DNA from: an uncultured SAR116 cluster alpha proteobacterium
GTDB taxonomy: Bacteria > Pseudomonadota > Alphaproteobacteria > Puniceispirillales > Puniceispirillaceae
NCBI GenBank assembly: GCA_902578815.1
Contig: CACHEI010000022.1
Location: 1 to 37,634 of the forward strand
Length of the DNA stretch: 37,634 nt
Reading direction: 5' to 3'
The notes under the pieces are model-generated. The model searched no databases and was not told the origin of the DNA. It saw only the letters and a list, made by a program, of their open reading frames with translations. The number at the start of each line of letters is the position of its first letter. Within the stretch, counting starts at the first letter, position 1. A program made the position numbers and the translations under genes. This document shows, in pieces, positions 36,142-37,634 of this stretch.

Positions 36142-37403
36142 CGCTTGCTACGCTTTCAACACTTGCCAACGGTCTACGTGTTGCAACGCGGCATATGCCC
36201 CACGCAACATCTGTTTCTGTTGGGATTTGGATCAAGGCTGGCGCGCGTGATGAGCGTGAGGCTGAACAGGGTATCGCTCATATGCTGGAACATATGGCGT
36301 TCAAGGGAACAAAACGCCGTGATGCGGAGGCGATTGCGACTGAGGTAGAGGATGTTGGCGGTTACATGAATGCCCATACCAGCCGCGAGGAAACCGCCTA
36401 TTACCTGCGGCTACTGCCCGAACATCTGTCTCTTGGCGTCGATATTCTAGCCGATATCCTGACTGAATCGACGCTTCCAGATATTGAGATTGAGCGCGAG
36501 CGCGGTGTGATCATTCAGGAGATCGGTCAATCCTTTGATACACCGGATGATCATGTGTTCGATCTATACGCCAAATCGGCCTATTTCGGTCATACTTTGG
36601 GCCGCCCGATTCTGGGAACGATCGACTCCGTCTCCAACTTTGGTCGTGGTGATCTCAACGGATTTTTGAGCCGTCATTATGGTGCGGGGCAGATGCTTGT
36701 TTGTGCGGCAGGCGCGGTGATACACGATGAATTGCTGGCCTCCATTGAAGGGTGGCTTGGTGGCCTGCAGACAGCCACCGATACGATACGCAAGGCACCG
36801 GTCTGGTCGGCTGGACGCCAGATTATCAAGCGTGATCTTGAGCAGACACATGTCGTGCTTGGCCTGCCAGGCCTTGCGGCCAATAATGAAGACAGATTCG
36901 CGCTGATGGCCCTGTCCATTCTGTTCGGGGGTGGCATGTCATCGCGGCTGTTCCAGCAGCTCCGCGAAAAGCGTGGTCTATGCTATTCGATCTTCTCCTT
37001 CGCCAACATGCATTCTGACAGTGGTAACTTTGCCATTTATGCCGGAACATCGGCTAGCCAAGTTGATGAGATGCTTGGTGTTGTCTGTGATGAGCTGAAA
37101 GATGTCGCCAGCGGCGTCAATGGTGCCGAGGTCAACAGGGCCAAGGCGCAATTACGCGCGTCACTGTTGATGGCGCGCGAATCGGTTGCTGGCTGTGCTG
37201 ATGCGTTAGCCCGTCAGATCACGCTGTTTGGCAAACCGAGTGATGATGCTGAGCTGCTAGCGGCGATTGATGATGTGACTGAAGAGCGTGTTAGCCAGCT
37301 TGCCGCACACCTAATTGCAACCGCGCCACCAGCCCTTGCGGCGGTTGGGCCGTCCGTTGACATCATGTCAAATGAAGCGCTGGCGGCCAGACTTGCTTCC
37401 TGA
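36138..37403 (+). CDS. M16 family zinc peptidase, mitochondrial processing peptidase-like
   Basis: A 421-residue single-unit M16B peptidase. The inverted zinc motif HxxEH is HMLEH (H48, E51, H52) in GIAHMLEHMAFKGT, with the distal metal Glu in the RERGVIIQEI region. The C-terminal half has FGGGMSSRLFQQLREKRGLCYSI, the substrate-binding domain. Such genes are the bacterial relatives of the mitochondrial processing peptidase beta subunit. No signal peptide is evident. It starts with GTG overlapping the thrC stop. Confidence 0.93.
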   Translation: MTLATLSTLANGLRVATRHMPHATSVSVGIWIKAGARDEREAEQGIAHMLEHMAFKGTKRRDAEAIATEVEDVGGYMNAHTSREETAYYLRLLPEHLSLGVDILADILTESTLPDIEIERERGVIIQEIGQSFDTPDDHVFDLYAKSAYFGHTLGRPILGTIDSVSNFGRGDLNGFLSRHYGAGQMLVCAAGAVIHDELLASIEGWLGGLQTATDTIRKAPVWSAGRQIIKRDLEQTHVVLGLPGLAANNEDRFALMALSILFGGGMSSRLFQQLREKRGLCYSIFSFANMHSDSGNFAIYAGTSASQVDEMLGVVCDELKDVASGVNGAEVNRAKAQLRASLLMARESVAGCADALARQITLFGKPSDDAELLAAIDDVTEERVSQLAAHLIATAPPALAAVGPSVDIMSNEALAARLAS

Positions 37404-37424
37404 TGTTGAGGCGCGATCTGGAGT

Positions 37425-37634
37425 TCAGGCGTTGCCGAAATCGCCGGCAAAATAGGCGGGGTCTATGCCAATGGCGTCAAACGCCTGTTGCCACAAAGTC
37501 TCTCGATCATGCTCGAAAACCAGATCTGTTGAAGCTGGCAGGTGGAGCCAGACATTTTCGTTCATTTCGCGATCAAGCTGACCGGCGCTCCACCCTGAGC
37601 AGCCAAGTGACACGATGGTGTGCGACGGTCCAAC
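37425..37634 (-). CDS. YqgE/AlgH (UPF0301) family protein, C-terminal part (runs off window)
   Basis: The last 69 residues and stop are visible; the 5' end lies beyond the window. The sequence LGCSGWSAGQLDREMNENVW followed by FEHDRETLWQQAFDAIGIDP matches the end of the UPF0301 family (LGYAGWGAGQLExEI). Function in the family is poorly defined. It converges on the M16 peptidase gene, with 21 bp between them. Confidence 0.85.
   Translation of the reverse strand, partial: VGPSHTIVSLGCSGWSAGQLDREMNENVWLHLPASTDLVFEHDRETLWQQAFDAIGIDPAYFAGDFGNA

Overview
The window is about 37.6 kb of chromosome from an alphaproteobacterium. The evidence is a DUF3035/BamF-type lipoprotein beside lspA, an rluB-rsmD pair, a DUF374-waaA-lpxK block, a short type-2 argC, a plant-type glutamate-cysteine ligase, and an aa3 oxidase operon containing a CoxF-like small protein and a CtaG/Cox11 copper chaperone. 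Moderate GC, tight packing and many ATGA/GTGA overlaps suggest a streamlined, possibly marine lineage such as SAR116. That placement is an inference from gene content and was not tested. I found no tRNA, rRNA, CRISPR array, insertion sequence or prophage.

Layout. 1-260: start of an MscS channel gene, leaving the window on the minus strand. 485-7282 (+): ribF, ileS, lspA, bamF-like lipoprotein and mutL. 7292-8714 (-): rsmD and rluB, overlapping. 8833-12102: tadA (+), purD (-), xseA (+). 12106-16042 (-): DUF374 acyltransferase, waaA, lpxK and an LpxL-type acyltransferase, overlapping end to end, forming a lipid A/Kdo operon. 16193-16827 (+): a decayed gene with both ends of a GT9 (heptosyltransferase-like) glycosyltransferase. 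16845-18629 (+): an MsbA-like ABC transporter. 18630-20626 (-): tldE/pmbA and a tyrosine-phosphatase-like gene.

20724-22483 (+): argC translationally coupled to an unrecognised gene with a possible GGCT-like signature. 22496-23428 (-): ubiA. 23573-27049 (+): rsmE, glutamate-cysteine ligase, MFS transporter. 27052-28491 (-): tldD. 28794-33839 (+): coxB, coxA, ctaB, coxF-like, ctaG, coxC, closed by a strong hairpin terminator. 33983-37403 (+): surf1, thrC and an M16 peptidase, joined by GTGA overlaps. 37425-37634 (-): C-terminal end of a YqgE/AlgH-family gene running off the window.

How the genes fit together. Two coherent systems are present. One is envelope lipid A assembly (LpxK kinase, WaaA Kdo transferase, two candidate late acyltransferases, MsbA-like flippase, and a dead GT9 sugar transferase between them). 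The other is the terminal oxidase with its heme-A-side farnesyltransferase, copper chaperone and SURF1. The TldD/TldE protease subunits lie about 6.4 kb apart.

The observation I would check first is in the oxidase. The two carboxylates that normally bind the non-redox Mg/Mn ion at the CoxA-CoxB interface both appear as their amides: Asp to Asn in CoxA, and Glu to Gln in the CuA loop of CoxB. The other catalytic residues I could identify are intact.
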